Assembly: GCF_014836845.1 (NCBI RefSeq)
Contig: NZ_JACSQA010000008.1
Location: 42,676-106,675 of the forward strand
DNA from: Ureibacillus galli
Lineage (GTDB): Bacteria; Bacillota; Bacilli; Bacillales_A; Planococcaceae
Length of the DNA: 64,000 nucleotides
Direction of reading: 5' to 3'
Shown: positions 1 to 8,586 of the stretch, piece after piece
How positions within the stretch are numbered: the stretch's first letter is position 1
Layout of the letters: every line of letters begins with the position of its first letter
The notes under the pieces: generated by a model
The model's database searches: none
What the model saw: only the letters and a program-made list of their open reading frames with translations
What the model was told of the DNA's origin: nothing
Made by a program: the position numbers and the translations under genes

Positions 1-540
1 AGCCGTTAAGATTAACGCTACACGCCACCCTTCAATCGGCCAAAATTCAGCTGGAATAACAAAATAAGATATAATTGCTGCAATCAGCCAGCCAGCCGCC
101 CAAAAACTTTCAAGTAAAACGACGACCCGACCTCTTTCTTTTGCTTCCACACTCTCTGAAACTAATGTAGAGGCAACTGGTAGCTCACCGCCAAGACCCA
201 TCCCTACAAAAAATCTTAATAACATAAATGCGATAAAAGTAGTAGTGAAAGCAGAGAGACCGCTGGCAACGGAGAAGATGATCAACGTCCACATGAATAT
301 TTTCTTACGTCCTACTTTGTCAGCAAATACACCAAATATTAATGCCCCTACTGCCATCCCGATGGAGTTAATACTTCCAATCCATCCCATTTGTGAAGAA
401 GTCAAACCCCAATCAGCTGCAAGGGCAGCTATAACGAACGATAATATCCCTACGTCCATTGCATCGAACATCCAACCTACACCAGCTACTCCTAACAATT
501 TGTTACGTGAGATTGGTGCTGAATTTGTATTTTTACTCAC
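1..540 (-). CDS. niaP: MFS transporter, niacin permease-like (3' part outside window)
   Basis: Reading the minus strand from a GTG at 540 gives 180 uninterrupted codons that run off the left edge, so only the N-terminal half is present. The protein starts MSKNTNSAPISRNKLLGVAG and continues with VGWMFDAMDVGILSFVIAAL (first membrane helix), an MFS loop ADKVGRKK and the LLRFFVGMGLGGELPVAST helix. These segments closely follow Bacillus YceI/NiaP, the niacin permease of the sugar-transporter MFS branch. An AGGTG Shine-Dalgarno lies about 8 bases upstream. It is divergent from thrC. Substrate assignment is by remembered family resemblance; a related aromatic-acid transporter is the alternative. Confidence 0.75.
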   Translation of the reverse strand, partial: MSKNTNSAPISRNKLLGVAGVGWMFDAMDVGILSFVIAALAADWGLTSSQMGWIGSINSIGMAVGALIFGVFADKVGRKKIFMWTLIIFSVASGLSAFTTTFIAFMLLRFFVGMGLGGELPVASTLVSESVEAKERGRVVVLLESFWAAGWLIAAIISYFVIPAEFWPIEGWRVALILTA

Positions 541-622
541 TTAGTTTTCACCTGTCTTTACATTTGAATTTACACTATAACAATACATTTTTTTCAATAG
601 ACTTACAAGATAAATTTGAAAT

Positions 623-640
623 ATTTACATTTAGGTAAAT
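623..640. promoter_or_regulatory. Inverted repeat between niaP-like gene and thrC
   Basis: ATTTAC and GTAAAT form a perfect 6-bp dyad separated by 6 bases in the divergent intergenic region, just upstream of the thrC promoter. A repressor site for either gene is possible; no regulator can be named from the sequence. Confidence 0.25.
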
Positions 641-653
641 TTCTCATTTTCTA

Positions 654-683
654 TTGAAATATACATCCATATTGCGCTAAAAT
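654..683 (+). promoter_or_regulatory. Probable SigA promoter of thrCB
   Basis: TTGAAA (654-659) and TAAAAT (678-683) are separated by 18 bp, about 55 bp upstream of the thrC start and its AAAGGAG ribosome site (722-728). The match is good but not perfect; inferred from spacing and position. Confidence 0.45.
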
Positions 684-739
684 GTCTCTTATAGAAAAAC
701 AACTGTTCATTCAGTGAGAACAAAAGGAGCAAATTCGAT

Positions 740-1792
740 ATGTGGAAAGGTCTTATTGAAGAATATAAATCATTTTTACCTGTTACCGAAAATACACCAT
801 CACTAACTTTAAATGAGGGGAATACACCACTTATACATTTAGTAAATCTGTCAAAAAAGTTAGGGATTGAGCTTTACGGTAAAATCGAAGGGGCAAACCC
901 GACTGGTTCATTTAAAGACCGTGGTATGGTTTTCGCTGTTGCGAAAGCAATTGAGGAAGGCGCAAAATGTGTTATTTGTGCCTCAACAGGTAATACTTCA
1001 GCTGCGGCATCCGCTTATGCTGCCCGCGCTGGAATTCAATCGATTGTCGTTATCCCTAAAGGAAAAGTATCACTTGGTAAATTGGCACAAGCTTGTATGT
1101 ATGGTGCAAAAATTATTGAAATCGACGGGAATTTCGATGATGCACTTGCCATTGTTCGCCAAGTAAGTGAAACGACCCCTGTAAAATTAGTGAACTCTGT
1201 CAACCCATATCGTATTGAAGGCCAAAAAACAGCTGCATTTGAAATTGTAGACAGTTTAGGACAAGCTCCACATTATTTATGTATACCTGTAGGTAATGCC
1301 GGTAATATTACCGCTTACTGGAAAGGTTTTAAAGAATATAATGAGGCAAAACATACAGGATTGCCAAAAATGTATGGTTTTGAGGCAGAGGGTGCCGCGG
1401 CGATTGTCACTGGAGAACCTATCTCCAATCCAGAAACGGTGGCAACAGCAATTCGCATCGGTAATCCAGCAAGTTGGAAATTAGCTGAAGCCGCTCGTGA
1501 TGAATCAGGTGGAATAATCGATTCTGTAACGGATGATGAAATATTAGAAGCTTATCAATTAATCGCTAGTACTGAAGGGATATTTGTTGAACCTGGTTCT
1601 GCCGCTTCTTTAGCCGGAGTGATTAAATCGGTTCAAAACGGAAAGATTGAAAAAGGTAGCAAGGTTGTTACAATATTTACAGGTAACGGATTAAAAGATC
1701 CAGATACTGCAATGAACGTTTCTAACGTTCATTTAGTATCCCTTCAAAACAATGAGGAAGAAATTCGCCAGTATATCGAGGAGATTTTATGA
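740..1792 (+). CDS. thrC: Threonine synthase
   Basis: PLP-dependent enzyme converting O-phospho-L-homoserine to L-threonine, the last step of threonine synthesis. The 350-residue protein has the usual length for the short Bacillus-type enzyme. The PLP lysine is K59 in GSFKDRG (56-62), the STGNTS loop is at 82-87 and the glycine-rich phosphate loop PVGNAGNI at 183-190. The ATG is preceded by AAAGGAG at ideal spacing. Its stop overlaps the thrB start by four bases (ATGA at 1789-1792), so the two are translationally coupled. Homoserine dehydrogenase (hom), often the first gene of this operon, is not here: the upstream neighbour is a divergent transporter. Confidence 0.97.
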   Translation: MWKGLIEEYKSFLPVTENTPSLTLNEGNTPLIHLVNLSKKLGIELYGKIEGANPTGSFKDRGMVFAVAKAIEEGAKCVICASTGNTSAAASAYAARAGIQSIVVIPKGKVSLGKLAQACMYGAKIIEIDGNFDDALAIVRQVSETTPVKLVNSVNPYRIEGQKTAAFEIVDSLGQAPHYLCIPVGNAGNITAYWKGFKEYNEAKHTGLPKMYGFEAEGAAAIVTGEPISNPETVATAIRIGNPASWKLAEAARDESGGIIDSVTDDEILEAYQLIASTEGIFVEPGSAASLAGVIKSVQNGKIEKGSKVVTIFTGNGLKDPDTAMNVSNVHLVSLQNNEEEIRQYIEEIL

Positions 1793-2706
1793 GTAAAAAA
1801 TGGCAAATCACTGTCCCTGGAAGCACAGCTAACTTAGGACCTGGATTTGATTCCATAGGACTTAGTTTATCTTTATATTTAGAGTTAACAGTGTCCATTT
1901 CAGATAAGTGGGAAATTATCCATCTTTCTGATCATCTTCCACAAAATATCGTCATTGAAGAACATTTAATTTATGAAATTGCATCAGAAACAGCTGCTCG
2001 TTTTAATAAAGAACTTCCTCCATGCCACATTGAAATGAAAAGTGAATTGCCTTTCGCAAGAGGCTTAGGTAGTAGTGCAGCGGCGATTGTTGCGGGAGTC
2101 GAGTTAGCAAATCTTGTTTGTCAGCTGAATTTATCCACCCAAGATAAATTAAATATCACTTCTCAATTTGAAGGGCATCCGGATAATGCTACTGCATCCG
2201 TACTTGGTGGTTTAACGATTTCTACAATGGATGATGAAGGTCACGTGGATACGATTCATGTCCAAGATTTAGATGTCTCTTTTGTCGTATTTATACCTAA
2301 TGTGGAATTAAAAACATCCGACGCTCGTAGAGTATTGCCAGAACAGTTCGAGCGTCACTATGCGGTCCGTGCGAGTGCCAATGCAAACATGCTAGCTGCA
2401 TCTTTCATATCAAAGGATTATAAACGGGTTGGTTATTATATGGAGTCAGATTTATTCCATGAACCATTCCGTGCAAAGTTAATTCCATTTTTTGAAGATA
2501 TTCGGCATGCAGCAAAAGAAGCTGGTGCTTATGGAACTGCATTAAGTGGTGCAGGACCAACTGTTATTTCCATCGTACCGAGCTCTTTGGGGGAAACATT
2601 TATTTTCAAAATGAAAGAACTGTTCCCCTCTCTTGAAATTATACTAACAAAAGCAGATAATCATGGGATTTCAGTAACAGAAGTTATTGAGGATGTACTT
2701 GCTTAA
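1789..2706 (+). CDS. thrB: Homoserine kinase
   Basis: GHMP-family kinase that phosphorylates L-homoserine with ATP, making the substrate of threonine synthase. The 305-residue length is normal. The N-terminal [15 protein letters not shown] (10-24) is the typical ThrB start, and the GHMP ATP-binding motif [12 protein letters not shown] lies at 88-99. The C-terminal [11 protein letters not shown] motif is also present. The gene overlaps the end of thrC by four bases and is followed by a strong terminator, so thrCB forms a two-gene operon. Confidence 0.97.
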   Translation: MSKKWQITVPGSTANLGPGFDSIGLSLSLYLELTVSISDKWEIIHLSDHLPQNIVIEEHLIYEIASETAARFNKELPPCHIEMKSELPFARGLGSSAAAIVAGVELANLVCQLNLSTQDKLNITSQFEGHPDNATASVLGGLTISTMDDEGHVDTIHVQDLDVSFVVFIPNVELKTSDARRVLPEQFERHYAVRASANANMLAASFISKDYKRVGYYMESDLFHEPFRAKLIPFFEDIRHAAKEAGAYGTALSGAGPTVISIVPSSLGETFIFKMKELFPSLEIILTKADNHGISVTEVIEDVLA

Positions 2707-2724
2707 GTAGAAAACTCATTAATA

Positions 2725-2770
2725 TAGATGTCCAATTATTCATATATATGAACTATTGGACATCTTTTTC
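2725..2770 (+). terminator. Intrinsic terminator of thrCB
   Basis: GATGTCCAAT (2727-2736) pairs perfectly with ATTGGACATC (2755-2764), followed by TTTTTC. It lies 20 bases after thrB. Confidence 0.85.
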
Positions 2771-2886
2771 TATTTTGAAGTACTCACCTAAAAGATGTTC
2801 ATAAATACCCTAACTTCCGTACACCTCAAAAATGAGGGAAGTCATTTCGTTATATGTACTTAATTTCAATTGAAAGGAGTATCGAA

Positions 2887-3534
2887 ATGAAAATTGGCAT
2901 TATTGGGGCAACTGGAAAGGCCGGCAACAATATTTTAACCGAGGCAAGGATGAGGCATCATGATGTTACAGCGATTATACCTAATAAAGACAAATTAAAA
3001 AACCAACAACATGTTAACATTATAGAAAAGGAAATATTCAATTTAACTAGAAAGGATTTGATACAATTTGATGTCGTTGTAAATGCCTTTGTTCCTGACT
3101 ATGGAGAAGAACATTTACATGTTGAGATTGGCAGTTTTCTCATCTCCCTTTTAGAAAGTAGCGATACAAAGTTATTTGTAGTTGGTGGAGCCGGAAGCTT
3201 ATTCATCGACGAAAAAAATACACGACTAATCGATATTCCTGATTACCCGGAAGAGTATAAAACAATCGCTTTCCAACAGTTACGACATTTAAAAGAATTG
3301 AAACAATCCTCTCTAAAATGGACGTTTTTAAGTCCCTCCGCTCTATTTGACTCAGACGGACCGAGAACTGGCCATTACATTTTAGGCAAAGACCATCTCC
3401 TTTTAAATTCCCAACATATCAGTTATGTAAGCTATGCAGATTATGCTGTAGCTGTTTTAGATGAATTAGAAAACCCGAAGCACGAAAATCAACGTTTTAC
3501 AGTTGCATCTGAAAACGCAACAATCAGTTCCTAA
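2887..3534 (+). CDS. NAD(P)-binding oxidoreductase, COG2910-like
   Basis: Atypical short-chain dehydrogenase fold: the N-terminus MKIGIIGATGKAGNNIL carries the GxxGxxG dinucleotide-binding loop. The 215-residue protein resembles the putative NADH-flavin reductase/NAD(P)-binding family COG2910, whose physiological substrates are mostly unknown. An in-frame ATG at 2854 exists, but 2887 is preferred because GAAAGGAGT sits 7 bases upstream and the Rossmann beta-strand begins immediately. It is a single-gene unit between the thrB terminator and a bidirectional terminator at 3554-3599. No reaction can be assigned. Confidence 0.75.
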   Translation: MKIGIIGATGKAGNNILTEARMRHHDVTAIIPNKDKLKNQQHVNIIEKEIFNLTRKDLIQFDVVVNAFVPDYGEEHLHVEIGSFLISLLESSDTKLFVVGGAGSLFIDEKNTRLIDIPDYPEEYKTIAFQQLRHLKELKQSSLKWTFLSPSALFDSDGPRTGHYILGKDHLLLNSQHISYVSYADYAVAVLDELENPKHENQRFTVASENATISS

Positions 3535-3553
3535 AACATTCCTTAAAAATTAA

Positions 3554-3599
3554 AAAGAATGCCCTAAAAGCTTTCGGCGAACTTTTAGGGCATTCTTTT
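3554..3599. terminator. Bidirectional terminator
   Basis: GAATGCCCTAAAAG (3557-3570) pairs with CTTTTAGGGCATTC (3582-3595), with flanking A and T runs on both sides. It serves the oxidoreductase gene on the plus strand and the ZIP transporter on the minus strand. Confidence 0.9.
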
Positions 3600-3602
3600 A
3601 TT

Positions 3603-4421
3603 TTATGCTAACAGTAACAAACTTAGCGCCATGACTGCCATACCGGCAACTAAACCGTAAATCGATAAATGGGTTTCATCATATTTTTTTGCGGCTGGCA
3701 ACAACTCATCTAACGATATGAACACCATTATTCCTGCAACTGCTGCAAAAATAATACCAAACATTGTATCCGTTAAAAACGGCATTAAAATTAAATAAGC
3801 GACAACAGCCCCAATTGGTTCTGCTAACCCTGAAAGGAATGACAATTTAAATGATTTTTTTCGATTTCCTGTCGCAAAATAAATCGGGACAGCAACGGCT
3901 ATACCTTCCGGAATATTGTGTATCGCAACAGCTATTGCAATTGCAACCCCGACACTCGGATCTTGAATAGCTGACATAAATGTTGCAATTCCTTCAGGAA
4001 AGTTATGAATAGCAATAGCTAAAGCAGTAAAGACTCCCATTTTCATTAACTTTTGTTCATCAATTACTTTAGAGTTTAATTCTGCTTCATGAACATCTTC
4101 CACTGTTTTCACTTCATGGGGATTATTTTTCTTCGGAATAAATCGGTCTATTAAAGCAATAAACACCATTCCTCCAAAAAAACCGATAACCGTCATCCAA
4201 TATCCTTCGGTCTCTCCTAAAGAAGCAGTTAATGCATCTTTTGCTTTAACAAATATTTCGACTAAAGAGACATAAATCATAACACCAGCAGAAAATCCTA
4301 AAGCAACAGATAGGAATTTCTTATTTGTTCTTGATGTAAAGAAAGCAATTAATGCCCCCAATCCGGTTGCTAAGCCAGCAAAAAGTGTTAAACCTAAAGC
4401 TAAAAGCACGTTTCCATCCAT
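3603..4421 (-). CDS. zupT: ZIP-family divalent metal transporter (ZupT type)
   Basis: Membrane permease of the ZIP family, moving Zn(II), Mn(II) or Fe(II) across the cytoplasmic membrane. The 272-residue protein has the typical eight-helix ZIP layout. The two metal-binding helix motifs HNFPEG (139-144) and HNIPEG (168-173) are intact, with an acidic, lysine-rich cytoplasmic loop around 96-126. An AGGAG site precedes the ATG. The promoter overlaps a palindrome resembling a DtxR/MntR-family operator (4467-4492), hinting that manganese rather than zinc may be the signal. Metal preference cannot be read from the sequence. Confidence 0.9.
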   Translation of the reverse strand: MDGNVLLALGLTLFAGLATGLGALIAFFTSRTNKKFLSVALGFSAGVMIYVSLVEIFVKAKDALTASLGETEGYWMTVIGFFGGMVFIALIDRFIPKKNNPHEVKTVEDVHEAELNSKVIDEQKLMKMGVFTALAIAIHNFPEGIATFMSAIQDPSVGVAIAIAVAIHNIPEGIAVAVPIYFATGNRKKSFKLSFLSGLAEPIGAVVAYLILMPFLTDTMFGIIFAAVAGIMVFISLDELLPAAKKYDETHLSIYGLVAGMAVMALSLLLLA

Positions 4422-4457
4422 TTAATTTGTCGTCTCCTCTTATCATTTTATAATTGT

Positions 4458-4492
4458 ATTATACACAAAAAGTTTCCTTAGTGAAACTTTTT
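4458..4492 (-). promoter_or_regulatory. ZIP gene promoter with MntR-like palindrome
   Basis: On the minus strand a TATAAT -10 (4458-4463) lies downstream of a 26-bp dyad. AAAAAGTTTC (4467-4476) and GAAACTTTTT (4483-4492) are perfect arms separated by six bases, covering the -35 and spacer. The core AGTTTCCTTAGTGAAACT resembles remembered Bacillus MntR boxes. A weak hairpin function is the alternative. Confidence 0.5.
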
Positions 4493-4534
4493 TCGCCTCG
4501 GTTACATATTATTCACAAAGAAAACTTTTATGCA

Positions 4535-4562
4535 AAAAAATAACACCTTTTTAGGTGTTATC
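4535..4562 (-). terminator. Terminator overlapping the end of the PAP2 gene
   Basis: Reading minus, TAACACC (4554-4560 complement) pairs with GGTGTTA, followed by seven T residues. The stop codon (4551-4553) lies in the hairpin loop, so the 5' arm is coding sequence. Confidence 0.75.
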
Positions 4563-5168
4563 TTTTAGCTTATTAAATTTCTTCTTTCTTTGTTCATACC
4601 AAAATACACAAAGGACAAACCAAGTATATCCAAGACTCCATCCTGCAATGACGTCGGACCCGAAGTGACGACTTTCTGCGATACGGGAAAATCCAATAAG
4701 AAGGAAAAGAATAGTCGCGATGACCCAAACAATTCGACTTTTTTTACTGTTTCCAATCCATTCTGCTACTAAATAAGCAATTGTAAATAAATAAAGTATT
4801 GAGAGCATAGCATGTCCCGATGGAAAACTATAAGTGGTCAATTGATCAACTATTTCTGGTCGAGGGCGTTCAATCCATTTTTTCACTAATTGGTTTAGTA
4901 CATTTCCAGCTGCTATCGTTAATAATACAAAGATCATTCCATGATAATTTCGTTCCTTCAACCAGAGTACGATAAGTAATAATAATCCCATGACTATAAC
5001 AAACCATGTATCCCCCATATAATGAAATGCAGTAATAAATCGATTCCCACCCAAAATTTCTGCTAGCGTTTTATCAAGCTGTTGTATAAAATCTGATTCA
5101 AAACTCACTAACAAACTTAAAAAAATAACAAATGTACCTAATGCTAAAATATAATTCCATGGCTTCAA
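4551..5168 (-). CDS. PAP2-family phosphatase (membrane lipid phosphatase)
   Basis: Integral membrane phosphatase of the PAP2 superfamily, acting on lipid phosphates such as phosphatidic acid, phosphatidylglycerol phosphate or undecaprenyl pyrophosphate at the outer membrane face. All three catalytic motifs are present and correctly spaced: K96-x6-R103-P104, P116-S-G-H119 and S161-R-x5-H168-x3-D172. There are about six membrane segments in 205 residues. Translation starts at TTG (5168), supported by GGTGGAG eight bases upstream; no in-frame ATG is nearby. It is monocistronic with its own terminator. The substrate is not determinable from sequence. Confidence 0.85.
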   Translation of the reverse strand: MKPWNYILALGTFVIFLSLLVSFESDFIQQLDKTLAEILGGNRFITAFHYMGDTWFVIVMGLLLLIVLWLKERNYHGMIFVLLTIAAGNVLNQLVKKWIERPRPEIVDQLTTYSFPSGHAMLSILYLFTIAYLVAEWIGNSKKSRIVWVIATILFLLIGFSRIAESRHFGSDVIAGWSLGYTWFVLCVFWYEQRKKKFNKLKDNT

Positions 5169-5260
5169 TGTTTACTCCACCTTTGTAAAATCACTATACT
5201 ACTTAACATATTTAATTACATCTTACCCTATGCAAGCATATTGTTGATATGGAAAAATAG

Positions 5261-5288
5261 AAAAAACCTCGACAGATTGCCGAGGTTT
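5261..5288 (-). terminator. Intrinsic terminator of hmoA-like gene
   Basis: AAACCTCG (5264-5271) pairs with CGAGGTTT (5281-5288); on the minus strand a T run follows (5261-5266). Confidence 0.8.
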
Positions 5289-5294
5289 AAAAGC

Positions 5295-5606
5295 TTATTG
5301 TACGTAATATAAACTGTTGGATGAATCAATAATATAATCTGGCTTTGGTTGTCCTATTTTAGCTTTATGGCCAGCGATATGTTCAGGACTCTTTTCCCAG
5401 CCTTTCCAAGCTTCTTCAGACTCCCAGCGTACCATAATGATGACTTCTTCATCACCACGACGGGATTTTTTCACTAACACTTCTTTACCGATAAAACCAG
5501 GTTGTTGTTCCATTAAGGATGGGCCATCTTTTTTAGCCCCAAAACGGTCAATAATTTTTTGGGCATTCCCTTCAGCAACAACAAAACGTTTCATTTGAAC
5601 AAACAT
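5295..5606 (-). CDS. hmoA: Heme-degrading monooxygenase, HmoA/IsdG family
   Basis: Small ABM-fold enzyme of 103 residues that in Bacillus opens heme to release iron. The sequence is close to B. subtilis HmoA (YetG): the start MFVQMKR, the WESEEAWKGW segment (61-70) and EKSPEHIAGHK with the candidate heme-ligand histidines 76 and 80 all align by memory. An ATG six bases upstream (5612) is possible but sits too close to GGGAGG, so 5606 is preferred. It lies downstream of the Fur-controlled siderophore-binding gene, separated only by a hairpin, which fits an iron-acquisition role. Confidence 0.85.
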   Translation of the reverse strand: MFVQMKRFVVAEGNAQKIIDRFGAKKDGPSLMEQQPGFIGKEVLVKKSRRGDEEVIIMVRWESEEAWKGWEKSPEHIAGHKAKIGQPKPDYIIDSSNSLYYVQ

Positions 5607-5624
5607 CCTCATACCTCCCTAGAG

Positions 5625-5653
5625 AAAAAGCTGCCCTACAATCAGGACAGCTT
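5625..5653 (-). terminator. Hairpin between yclQ and hmoA
   Basis: Reading minus, AAGCTGTCC pairs with GGGCAGCTT (one G-U pair), followed by TTTTTC. It lies directly upstream of the hmoA ribosome site, so leaky termination could feed hmoA from the yclQ promoter. Confidence 0.7.
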
Positions 5654-5668
5654 CAATTGGTTAACAAA

Positions 5669-6694
5669 CTATTTTAATTCATCTTTAATTTCTTGGATTT
5701 TAGCAAGTTCCGATTCTAAACCGCCACCGCTTAAGTACCAAAGTGGGCCATCTAAATAAACAATTCGATTTTCTTTATATGCAGTTGTTTGTTTAATGAT
5801 GTCATTTTCCATATCTGCTTCGATGTTAGTGTCTCCGCCTGTTGCAGCAGTACGGTCAATTACGAATAATACTTGTGGATCGAATTCTAAAATTGCTTCA
5901 AAACCAAAGTTTGAACCGTGAGATGAAGATTCGATATTATCTGTTACAGGCTTAAATCCATAAATGTCATAAATGTAGCCAAAACGAGAGTTTTGAGCAA
6001 AACCAGATAAATTACCTTCGTTATACATTGTAACTAATGATGTATCAAATTTTCCAGCTAAAGCTTTTACATCTTCAATAGCCGTTTCAATTTCAGCAAT
6101 TTTTTCTTTTGCTTCTTCTTCTTTACCAAACATTTTTGCTGCAACATCAACAGATGCTAAAAATGTATTCCAGTAATCATCTTGAGATGTACCAACAAAG
6201 ATTACATTAGGTGTAATTTCTTTTAATTGATCATAAAATGCAGATTGACGACCTGAGATGAAAATTACATCTGGTTCAAGTTCTGCGATATCTTCCAATA
6301 ATGGAGCTTTTAAAGTACCGACGTTTGCATACTCATCACTAGCATATTTTGATAAATGTTCTGGAAGAGTAGAATCTTTGGGAACACCAACAACTCCTTC
6401 TACTCCAAGTGCATCAAGTGTATCTAAGAAACCGTAATCGAATACAACCATTCTTTCAGGCATTTTTTCAAGAGTTACATCTTCATAAGCGATAGTTCCT
6501 GCTTCTTCAGATTGGCTTTCTGCAACAGTTGGAGAAATTGTCATTGGGTATGTAGGACCCTCTGCATTTTCAGTTGTTGTTTTCTCCCCTGTAGTAGAGT
6601 TTGTATCTGATTCTTTTTTATCGTCAGAACCACATGCTGCAAGTACGAATAGTAAACTTGCCAAGATGACTGTCAATAACTTCCAATTCTTCAT
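5669..6694 (-). CDS. yclQ: Siderophore-binding lipoprotein of ABC importer (YclQ/FatB type)
   Basis: Extracellular solute-binding lipoprotein that delivers ferric siderophore (petrobactin-type in Bacillus) to the YclNOP transporter. The signal peptide ends in the lipobox LLFVLAAC with acylated C21, followed by a Ser/Thr/Glu-rich linker to about residue 60 and a type III periplasmic-binding fold. The MVVFDYGFLDTLDALG segment is typical of FatB/CeuE proteins. It is transcribed separately from yclP: a terminator and a perfect Fur box lie in the 177-bp gap. This should allow more binding protein than permease. Which siderophore is bound is not visible. Confidence 0.88.
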   Translation of the reverse strand: MKNWKLLTVILASLLFVLAACGSDDKKESDTNSTTGEKTTTENAEGPTYPMTISPTVAESQSEEAGTIAYEDVTLEKMPERMVVFDYGFLDTLDALGVEGVVGVPKDSTLPEHLSKYASDEYANVGTLKAPLLEDIAELEPDVIFISGRQSAFYDQLKEITPNVIFVGTSQDDYWNTFLASVDVAAKMFGKEEEAKEKIAEIETAIEDVKALAGKFDTSLVTMYNEGNLSGFAQNSRFGYIYDIYGFKPVTDNIESSSHGSNFGFEAILEFDPQVLFVIDRTAATGGDTNIEADMENDIIKQTTAYKENRIVYLDGPLWYLSGGGLESELAKIQEIKDELK

Positions 6695-6723
6695 TTAACT
6701 TTTCTCTCCTATCTCTTATTAAC

Positions 6724-6743
6724 GATAATGATAATCATTATCA
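6724..6743 (-). promoter_or_regulatory. Fur box upstream of yclQ
   Basis: TGATAATCATTATCA at 6729-6743 is a perfect 7-1-7 Fur consensus, and an extra GATAAT half-site precedes it at 6724-6729. It lies 30-50 bp upstream of the yclQ start, giving yclQ its own iron-repressed promoter. Confidence 0.9.
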
Positions 6744-6815
6744 ATCTAATGAAAATTATAGCACTTCAAAAATAAAGGTCAATAGTTTTTTAGTTATTTT
6801 AACCAATTTTATTTT

Positions 6816-6864
6816 AAAAAATGATTTAGAAAAGCATAGAAATTAAATACTTTTCTAAATCATT
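6816..6864 (-). terminator. Terminator between yclP and yclQ
   Basis: AATGATTTAGAAAAG (6820-6834) pairs perfectly with CTTTTCTAAATCATT (6850-6864); reading minus it is followed by TTTTTTAAAA. It separates the permease/ATPase unit from yclQ. Confidence 0.88.
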
Positions 6865-6871
6865 ATGATAA

Positions 6872-7636
6872 CTAATGCGAGTTAAAATATACGCAAATAC
6901 GACATCCATTTTGTTCCTGTACCGGAATATTCATGTCGTAAATTTCACGAAGAGCATCTGAATTAATGATTTCATTTGTCGGACCACTTTTTACAACTTT
7001 ACCGTTTTTTAATGCAACAATATAATCTGAATAGACTGAAGCAAAGTTAATATCATGCAATACGATGACAACTGTTTTACCTAGCTCATCCACTAGCTTA
7101 CGTAAGATCTTCATTATTTGTACGGAGTGCTTCATATCCAAGTTATTTAAAGGCTCGTCTAAAAGAACATAATCTGTATCTTGGGCAATGACCATCGCGA
7201 TGAAAGCCCTTTGTTTTTGTCCCCCTGAAAGCTCATCTAAAAACTTGTCTTGCATATCCGTTAAATTCATATAATCCATTGCTTGTTCGACAAACTGTTC
7301 ATCCTCAGGTGTTAAACGACCTTTTGAATAAGGATAACGACCAAACGAAATCAGTTCGCGTACCGTTAAACGAACATTGATAAAGTTTGCTTGTTTTAAA
7401 ATGGATACTCGCTTCGCAAATTCAACAGATTTCCATTGTTTTACGTCATTTTTATCGAGTAATACTTCCCCTGTATCTGCATCTAATAAACGGCTCACCA
7501 TTGATAGTAACGTGGATTTACCCGCACCATTTGGACCAATAAAGGAAGTTATCGAACCTGGTTGAATCGTTACGGAAACATCTTCTACAACAGGCTTGTT
7601 ACCAAACTTCTTAGTTAAACCTTTGATTTCAATCAT
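6872..7636 (-). CDS. yclP: Siderophore ABC transporter ATP-binding protein
   Basis: Cytoplasmic ATPase driving ferric-siderophore import with YclN, YclO and YclQ. It has 254 residues. Walker A GPNGAGKST is at 34-42, the Q-loop near 82, signature LSGGQ at 136-140, Walker B VLLDEP at 157-162 and the switch histidine in VLHDINFAS. It overlaps the end of yclO by four bases (ATGA), indicating coupled translation. The family (FepC/FhuC) is certain; the YclP assignment rests on the gene order and resemblance of its partners. Confidence 0.9.
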   Translation of the reverse strand: MIEIKGLTKKFGNKPVVEDVSVTIQPGSITSFIGPNGAGKSTLLSMVSRLLDADTGEVLLDKNDVKQWKSVEFAKRVSILKQANFINVRLTVRELISFGRYPYSKGRLTPEDEQFVEQAMDYMNLTDMQDKFLDELSGGQKQRAFIAMVIAQDTDYVLLDEPLNNLDMKHSVQIMKILRKLVDELGKTVVIVLHDINFASVYSDYIVALKNGKVVKSGPTNEIINSDALREIYDMNIPVQEQNGCRICVYFNSH

Positions 7637-8586
7637 CCTGCTGCCCTACTTTCCTTTAGTAATAAATAAATGAAGTAAATACCACCAATAAAGTTGATAA
7701 TAACACTTAATGTAGTACTCATTTCAAACACATGTTCAACGATAAATTGACCACCGACTAAAGCGATGACACTCATTAAGCCGGCCCCTAAAATATGAAT
7801 TGAATGTTTATATGTGACTAAAAATTGATAAGAAAGATTCGCTACGATTAAACCAAAGAACGTAATTGGACCGACGAGAGCAGTCGATGTAGCAATGAGT
7901 ACCGATGATAAAATCAATACATTCATCACTAAACGGTCATAATTTATTCCTAGGTTTATCGCATTTTCCCTTCCAAGGGACATAACATCTAACTGACCCA
8001 TAATACGATATCCGTATATGAAGGCAATTAATAATATTACAATGGCAATATATAATAACTCGACTTTAATATTCGAGAAACTTGCAAATAATCGATTTTG
8101 TAGGCTTAAATATTCTACTGGGTCAATTAATACTTGCAAGAACGTTACAAGACTTCCAAGCAATGTTCCTAAAATCATCCCAATTAATAATAATAAATAA
8201 ATCGGATGTTTATCCGCTCGAAATAGGAAACGATATAAAAACAATGCAAATAGAACCATTGCCCCTATCGCTACCGCAAAATTTAAATATTGATTTAACA
8301 CCCAAATAGACATTGATCCAGCTAAAAAGTATATGAGCGTTTGTACAACCTCATACATAGAATCAAGACCCATTACAGAGGGAGTTAAAATACGGTTATG
8401 TGTGATTGTTTGGAATACTACCGTCGAATAAGCAATAGCAAACCCCGTTACGATCATTGCACCGACACGCATCATACGTCTTGGGAATGCGTAATCAAAA
8501 CCACCTTTAATATCGTAAAATCCGTATAGCAAAATACAAATAATTGCTACAACAGCTAAAATAATTAGTTTAGTACTATTTCGCAT
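7633..8586 (-). CDS. yclO: Siderophore ABC transporter permease (second subunit)
   Basis: FecCD-family inner-membrane permease of 317 residues with about nine to ten hydrophobic helices. It pairs with YclN to form the channel for ferric siderophore. The conserved segment before the last helices (VGPITFFGLIVANLSYQFL) is the family hallmark contacting the ATPase. The gene overlaps yclN by 11 bases upstream and yclP by 4 bases downstream. Order and resemblance match B. subtilis yclNOPQ. Confidence 0.9.
   Translation of the reverse strand: MRNSTKLIILAVVAIICILLYGFYDIKGGFDYAFPRRMMRVGAMIVTGFAIAYSTVVFQTITHNRILTPSVMGLDSMYEVVQTLIYFLAGSMSIWVLNQYLNFAVAIGAMVLFALFLYRFLFRADKHPIYLLLLIGMILGTLLGSLVTFLQVLIDPVEYLSLQNRLFASFSNIKVELLYIAIVILLIAFIYGYRIMGQLDVMSLGRENAINLGINYDRLVMNVLILSSVLIATSTALVGPITFFGLIVANLSYQFLVTYKHSIHILGAGLMSVIALVGGQFIVEHVFEMSTTLSVIINFIGGIYFIYLLLKESRAAG

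Noticed and set aside
245..544. 99-codon plus-strand open frame
   Set aside because: It is the mirror of the niaP-like gene; the minus frame encodes recognisable MFS helices and has a ribosome site.
4467..4492. Reading the ZIP-gene dyad as a terminator
   Set aside because: No gene ends upstream of it on either strand in a suitable place, and it overlaps a TATAAT promoter.
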